DNA from: CBDDFN01 sp965227065
GTDB lineage: Bacteria > Pseudomonadota > Alphaproteobacteria > SPJN01
Length of the DNA: 64,000 nucleotides
Assembly (NCBI GenBank): GCA_965227065.1
Contig: CBDDFN010000020.1
Span: forward strand, 850,681-914,680
Reading direction: 5' to 3'
Of this stretch, positions 43,387 through 51,498 are shown piece after piece. Each line of letters begins with the position of its first letter. The stretch's first letter is position 1. The notes under the pieces are model-generated. The model searched no databases and had not been told where the DNA came from. It worked only from the letters and a program-made list of their open reading frames with translations. A program made the translations under genes and the position numbers.

Positions 43387-45651
43387 ATGGCAAGACGACC
43401 CCGCAAACCCAAGTCAGACACGCCCCAAACCGTGGTTGAGACCATCCGTCCCGCCGCGCTCGGTACGGCCCTGTCCGAACGCTATCTGTCTTATGCTTTG
43501 TCGACCATCATGCACCGCGCCTTGCCTGATGTGCGCGATGGGCTGAAGCCGGTGCACCGGCGACTTTTGTTTGCCATGCGGGCGCTCAAGCTTGATCCCA
43601 ATTCGGGCTTCAAGAAATCAGCCCGCGTGGTCGGTGATGTGATCGGTAAATATCACCCCCATGGTGATCAGGCGGTCTATGACGCGCTGGTCCGGCTCGC
43701 CCAGGATTTTGCCGTCCGCTATCCGATGATCGACGGGCAGGGCAATTTCGGCAATGTCGACGGCGATGGCGCCGCTGCCATGCGCTATACCGAGGCGCGG
43801 TTGACCGAGGTTGCCAATGCATTGCTGCGTGACATTGAGTTCGACACGGTCGACTTCCGCGAAACCTATGATGGGGAGGAGCAGGAGCCCGAGGTTCTGC
43901 CCGCCGCGTTCCCCAATCTGCTGGCCAATGGCGCAACCGGCATCGCAGTCGGCATGGCAACATCAATCCCCCCGCACAATGCCGGAGAGATTGCCGACGC
44001 TCTTTTACACCTGATCAAGACACCGCAGGCCACCATCGGCAAGCTGGTCGATTTGATGCCCGGCCCTGACTTTCCGACCGGCGGGATCATTGTCGAGCCC
44101 CATGAGACTATTTTGGAGGCGTACAAGACCGGACGGGGCGGGTTCCGCCTGCGCGCGCGCTGGGAAGTTGAGGAACTGGGGCGCGGCACCTGGCAAATTG
44201 TCGTCACCGAAATTCCCTATCAGGTGCAAAAATCAAAGCTGGTTGAGAAGATCGCCGAGCTGATTACATCGAAGAAGCTGCCCATCCTCGATGATGTGCG
44301 CGACGAGTCGGCCGAAGACATCAGGCTTGTTCTGGAACCCAAGAGCCGCGCGGTCGAGCCCGAAGCGCTGATGGAACAGCTGTTCCGTCTGTCGGATCTC
44401 GAAACGCGCATTTCGCTCAACATGAATGTGCTCGACAAGCACCGCATTCCCCGCGTGATGAATTTGCGCGAGGTGCTGCAAGCCTTTCTTGATCACCGCC
44501 AGGAAGTCTTGCAGCGCAAGACCCGTTACCGGCTCGACAAGATTGCCCAGCGGCTGGAAATTCTGGAAGGCTATCTGGTTGCTTATCTCAATCTGGATGA
44601 GGTGATCCGCATCATCCGCGAAGAAGATGAGCCCAAGAAAGAGATGATGGCGCGCTTCAATCTGACCGACACTCAGGCCGAAGCCATCCTGAATATGCGC
44701 CTGCGCGCCCTGCGCAAGCTTGAAGAGATCGAGATCAAATCCGAACACAAGGCGTTGTCGGACGAGCAAAAGACCCTGAAAGCCTTGCTCAAGTCTGAGG
44801 ACAAGCAGTGGGCGCAGATCACCGCAGAGATCAAGGAAATCAAGGCGCAATTCGGCCAGAAAACCGAACTTGGCAAGCGCCGGTCGGATTTTGGCGATGC
44901 ACCGAGCGCGGAAATCGTGCCGATCGAGGCGATGATCGAGAAAGAGCCCGTCACCGTCATCTGTTCGGAAAAAGGCTGGGTGCGGACGATCAAGGGGCAT
45001 ATTGACGAAAACACCGATCTGAAATTCAAGGAAGGCGACAAGGCGCGTTTTGCCATCCATACCCAGACCACCGACAAGCTTGTGCTGTTTGGCACCAATG
45101 GCCGGTTCTATACGCTTGGGGTCGACAAGCTGCCCGGCGGACGCGGTCACGGTGAGCCGGTGCGCCTGATGATCGATCTGGGCAATGATCAGGACATTGT
45201 CGCGCTGTTTGTGCATGACCCGGCGCGCAAATTGCTCGTCGCCTCAACCGATGGGCGGGGATTTGTCACCACCGAAGCCGATGTCGCTGCGCAGACCCGG
45301 ACGGGCAAGCAGGTGCTCAATCTGGCCGGCGGGGAGGAGGCCAGGGCCTGTGTTGCGCTCGACGACGGCCATGACGCCATTGCCTGTGTGGGTGAAAACC
45401 GCAAAGTGCTGATTTTCAAGCGCGATGAGCTGCCCGAAATGACCCGCGGACGCGGCGTCATCCTGCAACGCTACAAGGATGGCGGGTTGGCGGACGTAAC
45501 CGGCCTCACCCTCAAAGATGGTCTGCAATGGACCGATGCAGCAGGACGGACCCAGACAGTGGCCGATCTGGCCGACTGGCAGGGCGCACGCGCGCAAGCT
45601 GGCCGTATGGCCCCGCGCGGCTTCCCGCGAGCCAACCGGTTCCACCGATAA
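43387..45651 (+). CDS. parC: DNA topoisomerase IV subunit A
   Basis: 754 residues. Catalytic Tyr 134 in AAAMRYTEARL, winged-helix DVIGKYHPHGDQAVYDALVRL, coiled coil (~385-480), and a C-terminal beta-pinwheel (~500-740) with short blades such as GWVRTIKGH. It decatenates daughter chromosomes with ParE, which is not in the window. Position 95 is Gln where E. coli ParC has Ser 80 of the quinolone-resistance region. An upstream in-frame extension into recO is rejected in favour of ATG 43387. Confidence 0.95.
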   Translation: MARRPRKPKSDTPQTVVETIRPAALGTALSERYLSYALSTIMHRALPDVRDGLKPVHRRLLFAMRALKLDPNSGFKKSARVVGDVIGKYHPHGDQAVYDALVRLAQDFAVRYPMIDGQGNFGNVDGDGAAAMRYTEARLTEVANALLRDIEFDTVDFRETYDGEEQEPEVLPAAFPNLLANGATGIAVGMATSIPPHNAGEIADALLHLIKTPQATIGKLVDLMPGPDFPTGGIIVEPHETILEAYKTGRGGFRLRARWEVEELGRGTWQIVVTEIPYQVQKSKLVEKIAELITSKKLPILDDVRDESAEDIRLVLEPKSRAVEPEALMEQLFRLSDLETRISLNMNVLDKHRIPRVMNLREVLQAFLDHRQEVLQRKTRYRLDKIAQRLEILEGYLVAYLNLDEVIRIIREEDEPKKEMMARFNLTDTQAEAILNMRLRALRKLEEIEIKSEHKALSDEQKTLKALLKSEDKQWAQITAEIKEIKAQFGQKTELGKRRSDFGDAPSAEIVPIEAMIEKEPVTVICSEKGWVRTIKGHIDENTDLKFKEGDKARFAIHTQTTDKLVLFGTNGRFYTLGVDKLPGGRGHGEPVRLMIDLGNDQDIVALFVHDPARKLLVASTDGRGFVTTEADVAAQTRTGKQVLNLAGGEEARACVALDDGHDAIACVGENRKVLIFKRDELPEMTRGRGVILQRYKDGGLADVTGLTLKDGLQWTDAAGRTQTVADLADWQGARAQAGRMAPRGFPRANRFHR

Positions 45652-45693
45652 GCGTACGTTGCGCGTTTTCTTGAATTCACTTCGTTTTTGCAA

Positions 45694-45706
45694 TGCACAC
45701 TGTGCA
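45694..45706. promoter_or_regulatory. Operator-like dyad
   Basis: TGCACA-C-TGTGCA is a perfect 6+6 dyad inside the AT-rich 267-base region between parC and the adhesin gene. Its symmetry suits a dimeric regulator, but no family site was recognised. Confidence 0.35.
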
Positions 45707-45835
45707 GTGCATCATGGTTCCGGGCCAATTAAATTGTTGCTTCTATGCGACGCTGGCTGATTAGCTTGAAAAATAACAAAAATCACATAGACGTTTTCAT
45801 TTGATTCCATGATACTGGCGCAAGTTTGCGGCAGT

Positions 45836-45864
45836 GCGTCACAGTGGCAACTTGTGACGCTTTT
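45836..45864 (+). promoter_or_regulatory. Hairpin plus T tract upstream of the adhesin gene
   Basis: Perfect 8-base arms GCGTCACA (45836-45843) and TGTGACGC (45853-45860) with a nine-base loop are followed by TTTTGTT. It lies 59 bases before ATG 45919. It may be a terminator of upstream transcription, an attenuator in the adhesin leader, or a protein-binding dyad. Confidence 0.45.
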
Positions 45865-45918
45865 GTTGCGTATCCCGCCGCTTCTTTGGGACTTGGCTAT
45901 CACTGAAGGGGGCCAAAT

Positions 45919-48081
45919 ATGAAACTTGAATTGTCCACATTGCGTGTTCTGATGGCGACGACCGCCATTGGCGCATTCATTGCAATCGCTGCGCCGCAAT
46001 CGGCGCAGGCGGTTGAATGTCAGGATGTCGGTTCCGGCACATCATCGGGTGCGACCGATGGCGGCGACAATGACAACACAGCGTGCGGTGATGATGCCGA
46101 TGCCAGCGGTGGCCTGTCGGCCAACACCGCTGTTGGTGATCGTTCCGACGCTTCCGGCACAACCTCGTCCAACACATCAATTGGCCGCCAGTCCGACTCA
46201 AGCGGCATTGTCAGCCGGAACACATCGGCTGGTGCGGTTGCGGATTCAAGCGGTGATTTCAGCCGCAACACGGCGACCGGTCATACCTCCGACGCCAGCG
46301 GCAATACCTCGGCAAACGTCTCGCATGGCGCGTCATCGGACGCCAGCGGCGATGCCTCACGCAACACCGCGAACGGCTCGGACGCCGATGCCAGCGGTGA
46401 TTTCAGCCGCAACAGCGCCACCGGTCACGACTCGGACGCCTCGGGTGATACCAGCCGCAACACATCAAACGGTTTTCTCGCTGACTCAAGCGGTGACCGC
46501 AGCTCGAACATTGCCGTGGGTGACCGCGCGCTTGCATCGGGTGATGGCGGCGCCAACACAGCAGTGGGCGAACAATCAGACGCCTCGGGTGGTTTCTCGG
46601 CCGCGTCAGGCGATGATGCCGACAACACCGCGCTGGGTTCAGACTCCGATGCTTCGGGCGATGGCTCGGAAAACGTAGCCGTTGGTAATCTTTCAAACGC
46701 GTCTGGTACGGACAGTGAAAACACCGCTATTGGTGCCGACGCTAATTCAAGCGGCGATGGCTCTGAAAACACGGCCGTCGGTACCGATGCCACCGCATTT
46801 GGTGATGGCTCTGAAAACAGCGCCTTCGGTGACGATGCCAATGCGCAAGGCGATGGCTCGGGCAACACCGCCCTTGGCCGCGCTTCGGACGCCCGTGGCG
46901 CTGCGTCGCGCAACACTGCAACCGGTCAACAGTCGGACGCCTTTGGTGATGGCAGCTCGAACACGGCTTCGGGCTCGCTTTCCAACGCCTCCGGTGACAC
47001 CTCCTTCAACACGGCTGATGGTTACACTGCGGATGCAAGCGGCAACCGCTCAAGCAATGTCGCAATGGGTGCAGGCGCAGTCGCAAGCGGTGATGATCGC
47101 GAAAATACGGCAGTCGGTGCCGGGTCCATGGCGACCGGAAACGATGCGGCGGCCTTTGGTGGCGGCGCGATTGCCAGCGGCAACAATGCAACGGCTGTAG
47201 GCCATAGTGCTTCGGCCAGCGGCTCGGACTCATCGGCCTTCGGTCAGAATGCCAATGCCGGTGCAATCCAGTCGACTGCTATTGGCGCTGACTCAAGTGC
47301 TTCGCAGCCCAATTCTTCTGCCTTCGGCAACAACGCCAATGCCAGCGGCGAGCGGTCGACTTCGGGCGGCGCATTTAGCGACGCGACCGAGGATGATGCG
47401 ACCTCTTACGGCTATGGTGCACAGGCAACCGCCAGCGGTGCAACGGCTGTGGGTTCGGGCGCGAATGCCTCAACCTCCATGTCGGTTGCGGTCGGTTTCG
47501 GTGCCGTGGCGAGCGGGTCAACCGCTGTCGGCGGCATGGCCACGGCTTCGGGTGCGGGGTCTGCCGCATTCGGGTCGGGCTCAACTGCCAGCGGTGCACG
47601 CTCAACCGCACTGGGTGAGACCTCGACGGCTGGTTTCGATGACTCAGTGGCCATCGGTTACGGCGTTTCCACCGACCGCGCGGGTCAAATCAAACTCGGC
47701 GGAACGGGAAACACCTACACCACGCCGGGTATCGCTTCGGCTGCCAGCAAGGCTGAACAGTCCGGCGATATTGAAGTTGTGACCACCGACCTGGCCGGTA
47801 ATCTGGCGACGGATGGCGGTTACATCTTCGATGAGCTCGACAAGCATCGTGAAGGCATCGCCATGGCGCTCGCTATGGACAGCCCTGACTTCAAAGGCAA
47901 TGAGCGGATCGGTTTCCGTCTTGGCTATGGTAACTTTGAAGGCGACAGCGCCATGGCTCTGTCTGGCGCCGGCATCGTCTATCAGGACAAGTGGACGGCT
48001 GTGAAGATCGACCTGGGCATCGGTGTTGGTGTGCAGGAAGGCTCGCTGGGCGGTCGTGCCGGTATCGGCGTTGCCTGGTAA
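45919..48081 (+). CDS. Trimeric autotransporter adhesin, YadA-like
   Basis: 720 residues. Signal peptide (~1-31, ending AQA). Residues ~53-411 are about 22 head repeats of 16 residues with consensus NTAxGxxSDASGDxSx; one unit has a seven-residue insert. From ~410 the period becomes the usual 14 residues of YadA heads (SSAFGQNANA-like). A short stalk follows (GQIKLGGTGNTYTTPG), and the last ~80 residues match the YadA anchor: HREGIAMALAM, GNFEGDSAMALSGAG, ending GIGVAW. It should form an outer-membrane trimer displaying a beta-roll fibre. AAGGGGG precedes ATG 45919. Only one cysteine pair is obvious near the N-terminus (C34, C56). Confidence 0.85.
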   Translation: MKLELSTLRVLMATTAIGAFIAIAAPQSAQAVECQDVGSGTSSGATDGGDNDNTACGDDADASGGLSANTAVGDRSDASGTTSSNTSIGRQSDSSGIVSRNTSAGAVADSSGDFSRNTATGHTSDASGNTSANVSHGASSDASGDASRNTANGSDADASGDFSRNSATGHDSDASGDTSRNTSNGFLADSSGDRSSNIAVGDRALASGDGGANTAVGEQSDASGGFSAASGDDADNTALGSDSDASGDGSENVAVGNLSNASGTDSENTAIGADANSSGDGSENTAVGTDATAFGDGSENSAFGDDANAQGDGSGNTALGRASDARGAASRNTATGQQSDAFGDGSSNTASGSLSNASGDTSFNTADGYTADASGNRSSNVAMGAGAVASGDDRENTAVGAGSMATGNDAAAFGGGAIASGNNATAVGHSASASGSDSSAFGQNANAGAIQSTAIGADSSASQPNSSAFGNNANASGERSTSGGAFSDATEDDATSYGYGAQATASGATAVGSGANASTSMSVAVGFGAVASGSTAVGGMATASGAGSAAFGSGSTASGARSTALGETSTAGFDDSVAIGYGVSTDRAGQIKLGGTGNTYTTPGIASAASKAEQSGDIEVVTTDLAGNLATDGGYIFDELDKHREGIAMALAMDSPDFKGNERIGFRLGYGNFEGDSAMALSGAGIVYQDKWTAVKIDLGIGVGVQEGSLGGRAGIGVAW
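46075..47150 (+). repeat. 48-base coding repeats in the adhesin gene
   Basis: Twenty-two units of 16 codons, each starting with Asn and carrying SDASGD or a variant. The reading frame is kept throughout, and codons vary between units, so it is an old protein repeat under selection and not a recent tandem amplification. Confidence 0.8.
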
Positions 48082-48085
48082 GGCC

Positions 48086-48553
48086 ATGCTGAAAAACTTC
48101 TGGGGTATGGCGGTCCTTTGGGCCGCCATTTCCTTTTGTCCCTCACTTGCGGTGGCACAAATGCCTGTTCCGGTCATCGACCGGGCAGGGGCCACCATTC
48201 TTGTGCGCAATACGGTTGTTGCGCTCAACCACGCCAATCAGACCGGCAATTATTCGGTGCTGCGGGATCTCGGTGCGCCTGAATTTATCGTCAACAACAC
48301 GCCGGCTGATCTGGCCGCCAATTTCTATGATTTGCGTCAGACACAGCTTGAAATGGGGCCCGTCGCGGTGATCACGCCGGTGTTCGCAACCGAGCCCACC
48401 GTCCAGCAAAATGGTGTGCTGCAGCTGACCGGCTATTTCCCGACACAGCCGGTGCGGATCAGCTTTGATCTGGCCTACCGTTTTGTCGGCATACGCTGGC
48501 GTTTGCTTGGCATTTCTGTGTTTGCCAACAAGGCCCCGCTGCCCGACCGCTAA
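48086..48553 (+). CDS. Small exported protein paired with the adhesin
   Basis: 155 residues with a signal peptide (~1-25, ending VAQ). The mature part (VRNTVVALNHANQTGNYSVLRDLGAPEF ... DLAYRFVGIRWRLLGISVF) has the helix-then-sheet spacing of NTF2/SnoaL-like folds, an uncertain guess. It starts four bases after the adhesin stop, so the two are almost certainly one transcript. It could help the adhesin fold, be exported, or attach, but no function is known to me. ATG 48086 is preferred over an extension into the adhesin frame. Confidence 0.7.
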   Translation: MLKNFWGMAVLWAAISFCPSLAVAQMPVPVIDRAGATILVRNTVVALNHANQTGNYSVLRDLGAPEFIVNNTPADLAANFYDLRQTQLEMGPVAVITPVFATEPTVQQNGVLQLTGYFPTQPVRISFDLAYRFVGIRWRLLGISVFANKAPLPDR

Positions 48554-48562
48554 GTGCCAGGG

Positions 48563-48958
48563 TCAGGTTGCAAAGCTGCGCAGCCGCTTGACCATGGCAA
48601 ACAATCCATTCGTGCGGCTGGGCGACAGGTGCTGATCAAGCCCCAACGAAGCCAGATGCGCTTCAAAATCAAAGGCGGCGAGTTCGTCCGCCGTCTTGCC
48701 GGTCGCCATGATAAACAAGATGGCGATTAGCCCGCGCACAATATGGGCATCGGAATCACCCAGAAACCTGAATGTGCCATCTTCGGATTGAAGCGGCACG
48801 AACCACACCTGACTGGTACAGCCCTCAACCTTGGTTTCGGCGGTTTTAAGGCCATCGTCCATGGGCGGCAAAGTTTTGCCAAGCTCGATGATATAGCGGT
48901 AACGGTCTTCCCACTCGTCAAACAGAGCGAAGTTTTCGGTCAACTCATCAACGGTCAT
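48563..48958 (-). CDS. sufE: SufE-type iron-sulfur assembly protein
   Basis: 131 residues. ELTENFALFDEWEDRYRYIIELGKTLPPMDD and VEGCTSQVWF, with the sulfur-accepting Cys in EGC, are characteristic. SufE takes persulfide sulfur from the desulfurase SufS; neither sufS nor sufBCD is in the window, so it may equally serve another desulfurase. ATG 48958 overlaps the hisI stop as ATGA; a second ATG at 48970 adds four residues. Confidence 0.92.
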   Translation of the reverse strand: MTVDELTENFALFDEWEDRYRYIIELGKTLPPMDDGLKTAETKVEGCTSQVWFVPLQSEDGTFRFLGDSDAHIVRGLIAILFIMATGKTADELAAFDFEAHLASLGLDQHLSPSRTNGLFAMVKRLRSFAT

Positions 48959-49356
48959 GTGACTTTCCAATCGGGCCGCTCGTCACCGTCATCCATCGGA
49001 TTGGTCAGCTCCACCAGCTCTTCCTGAATGCTGGTGAAAAAACAATTGGGACGATTGGTGTGACAGGCCGGGCCGGTCTGATCTACCAGCATCAAAATGG
49101 TATCGCCGTCACAATCGACGCGATAATCGATCAGCCTTTGGGTGTGGCCGGAGCTTTCGCCCTTGCGCCACAGCGTGCCGCGAGAGCGTGACCAATAGAC
49201 GGCCGCGCCGGTGGCAAAGGTTTCGCGCACGGCCTGTTCATTCTGCCACGCCATCATCAACACTTCACCCGTGTCATGTTGCTGGGCAATGGCGGGGACT
49301 AGGCCATCCTTGTTAAACTTGATCAGCGCAAGCGCATTTTGTGCTTTGTCAGACAT
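48955..49356 (-). CDS. hisI: Phosphoribosyl-AMP cyclohydrolase
   Basis: 133 residues. Metal-binding DCDGDTILMLVDQTGPACHTN with the three acidic residues and the Cys-x6-Cys-like CHTNRPNC at the end of the domain. It opens the purine ring in histidine synthesis and has no fused HisE part. ATG 49356 is chosen over GTG 49365. It overlaps sufE by four bases. Confidence 0.95.
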   Translation of the reverse strand: MSDKAQNALALIKFNKDGLVPAIAQQHDTGEVLMMAWQNEQAVRETFATGAAVYWSRSRGTLWRKGESSGHTQRLIDYRVDCDGDTILMLVDQTGPACHTNRPNCFFTSIQEELVELTNPMDDGDERPDWKVT

Positions 49357-49383
49357 GGGCTTCACATAAGGCCTTCGCTGCGA

Positions 49384-50958
49384 TTAATCAAATATGAGAT
49401 CAGGCAGGAAGGTCGCAATATCCGGCACCAGTGCCAACAGACCCAGCATCAAAAGCTGGATCAGCACAAAGGGCAGGACCCCGCGATAAATATCGAGTGT
49501 GCGAACCCCGTCAGGTGCCACCCCGCGCAGGTAAAACAGCGCAAAGCCGAAAGGCGGGGTGAGGAAGCTGGTTTGCAGATTGATCGCCATCATCACGCCC
49601 AGCCAGACCGGATCAATATCAAGCATCAGCAGGACCGGGGCGACAATCGGCACGACCACAAAGGTGATCTCGATAAAGTCGAGGAAGAAGCCGAGCACGA
49701 ACATCACAAGCATGACAATAAAGACCGCACCGGCGGTGCCACCGGGCATGTCGGTCAGGATTGCGTGCACGGTTTCTTCGCCGCCCAGGCCCCGGAACAC
49801 CAGGCTGAACAGGCCAGCCCCGATCAGAATGACAAAGACCATGGAGGTGATTTCGGCGGTTGAGCGGCTGACCGACCCCAAAATGCCGGCGCGCAACACC
49901 CGCATCAAGGCCACCACAACGCCAATGGCGACGAGCGCCAGCAAAAGCCCGGCGAGAATGATCCCGGCTTGTTCGGCCCCGCTGGTTTCTTCGCGGCCCA
50001 GGCGCAAATCAACAAGCCCGGTCAGCACAAGCACACCAATCAGGCCCAGCGCTGCGCCATAGATCGCCCAGGGCTTGTGTTCATCAAGCCGCAAACCCGC
50101 CAGAAGAAGCGAGCCGACCGCGCCAACGGCGGCGGCCTCGGTCGGGGTTGCAATGCCCGCGAGGATCGATCCCAACACCGCCACGATCAGCACAATGGGC
50201 GGCACAAGCGCGTGCAGCGCCTGGCGTACGATCTGCGCGCGGGTGAGCGTGTCATCCTCTTGCGGAATGGGGGGGGAGCCTTCGGGCCTGAAAATCGCCA
50301 TCAAGACCTGATAGGCCATGTAAAATCCAACCAGCATCAGGCCGGGGATCAGCGCGCCCGCAAATAAGTCGCCGACCGAGACGGTTTCGGGGCTGAAAAT
50401 GCCCTGATTGAGCTGCGCCTGCTGATAGCCGCTTGAAATCACATCGCCGAGCAACACCAGAACGATGGAGGGCGGAATGATCTGGCCGAGCGTTCCGGCC
50501 GCCGCGATCGATCCTGTGGCGAGGCGCGGATCATAGCCGCGCTTGAGCATGGTGGGCAGCGACAACAGCCCCATGGTCACCACGGTTGCCCCGACAATGC
50601 CGGTGGAGGCCGCAAGCAGCGCCCCCACAATCGTGACCGACAGGCCAAGCCCGCCGCGCATGGAACCAAATAGCCGCCCCATGGCCTCAAGCAATTCTTC
50701 GGCCACCTTGGAGCGTTCGAGCATCACTCCCATAAAGACAAACAAAGGCACCGCCATCAGTACCTCATTGGTCATATTGCCGAAGACGCGCAAGGGCAGG
50801 GCGCCCAGATCGCGCATGTCAAACTCACCGAGATAAACCCCGATCAGCGCAAACACCAAGGCGGTGCCCGCCAGCGTGAAGGCCACCGGATAGCCTGCCA
50901 TCAGAAGCACACAGGCCATGACGAACATGCCAAGATTGAGAAGCTCAAGCAGTTCCAT
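49384..50958 (-). CDS. TRAP transporter large permease (DctM-like)
   Basis: 524 residues, about twelve membrane helices and the DctM signature (VPLFVFMGVMLERSKVAEELLEAMGRLFG, STGIVGATVVTMGLLSLPTML, GTLGQIIPPSIVLVLLGD). A ~110-residue insert with extra helices is present near the middle, as in the larger TakM/DctM-type permeases. It imports the ligand bound by the DctP-type protein using a sodium gradient. Its ATG overlaps the stop of the small permease by one base (TGATG). Confidence 0.93.
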   Translation of the reverse strand: MELLELLNLGMFVMACVLLMAGYPVAFTLAGTALVFALIGVYLGEFDMRDLGALPLRVFGNMTNEVLMAVPLFVFMGVMLERSKVAEELLEAMGRLFGSMRGGLGLSVTIVGALLAASTGIVGATVVTMGLLSLPTMLKRGYDPRLATGSIAAAGTLGQIIPPSIVLVLLGDVISSGYQQAQLNQGIFSPETVSVGDLFAGALIPGLMLVGFYMAYQVLMAIFRPEGSPPIPQEDDTLTRAQIVRQALHALVPPIVLIVAVLGSILAGIATPTEAAAVGAVGSLLLAGLRLDEHKPWAIYGAALGLIGVLVLTGLVDLRLGREETSGAEQAGIILAGLLLALVAIGVVVALMRVLRAGILGSVSRSTAEITSMVFVILIGAGLFSLVFRGLGGEETVHAILTDMPGGTAGAVFIVMLVMFVLGFFLDFIEITFVVVPIVAPVLLMLDIDPVWLGVMMAINLQTSFLTPPFGFALFYLRGVAPDGVRTLDIYRGVLPFVLIQLLMLGLLALVPDIATFLPDLIFD

Positions 50959-51497
50959 CAGATGGCCTCAGCCTCGTCTTCTTCAAACGCCTCAATCCCG
51001 GCAATCACGCGCAGCGAATGGGCGATGATCGCGAGCCCCTGAAGCGCGACCAGACCGGCAAAGACCGGGATGAGCGTCTTGAGCAGATAGACCGCCTGAA
51101 TGCCGCTGGTTTCCTTCGACCCCTCACGGATTGCCCAGGCATCGAGCACATAAGGCAGGCTGGTCTGGACGACCACAAAGCAAAAGGGCCAAAGCAGAAC
51201 CAGCGTGCCGATGAGATTGGTCCAGGCTTTCCGTCGGGGGCTCGCGGTGCGGTAAAAGACATCCACCCGGACATGGCCATTATGTTTAAGTGTATAGGCA
51301 GCGGCCAGCATGAACAGGCTGGCGTGTAGATAGATCATACCTTCCTGCATGAAGATCGAGCCGATGCCGAAAACATAGCGCATGAGCACAATGGCGAATT
51401 GCAGCAGCACCATGAACAGCGCAAGCCAGGCGACCAGCTTTCCGGTTGCTTCGGAAAAGCCGTCAATCCCCCTCGCCAATGCCCCCAGAAATTTCAT
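50958..51497 (-). CDS. TRAP transporter small permease (DctQ-like)
   Basis: 179 residues with four membrane helices. The pattern VLMRYVFGIGSIFMQEGMIYLHA is typical of DctQ proteins. It partners the large permease directly downstream. The gene begins one base from the DctP stop, so all three TRAP genes form an operon. Confidence 0.9.
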   Translation of the reverse strand: MKFLGALARGIDGFSEATGKLVAWLALFMVLLQFAIVLMRYVFGIGSIFMQEGMIYLHASLFMLAAAYTLKHNGHVRVDVFYRTASPRRKAWTNLIGTLVLLWPFCFVVVQTSLPYVLDAWAIREGSKETSGIQAVYLLKTLIPVFAGLVALQGLAIIAHSLRVIAGIEAFEEDEAEAI

Positions 51498-51498
51498 G

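Noticed and set aside
44233..45216. Long open frame antisense to parC
   Set aside because: Reverse-complement shadow of a highly biased GC-rich gene; parC is certain on the other strand.
45836..45860. CRP/FNR-type site before the adhesin gene
   Set aside because: The half sites are in the order TCACA then TGTGA, the reverse of a CRP site, and the spacing is too long.
46075..47150. Regular 48-base array that could be taken for CRISPR
   Set aside because: It keeps one reading frame, has no spacers between identical repeats, and codes for a head repeat of a clear adhesin.
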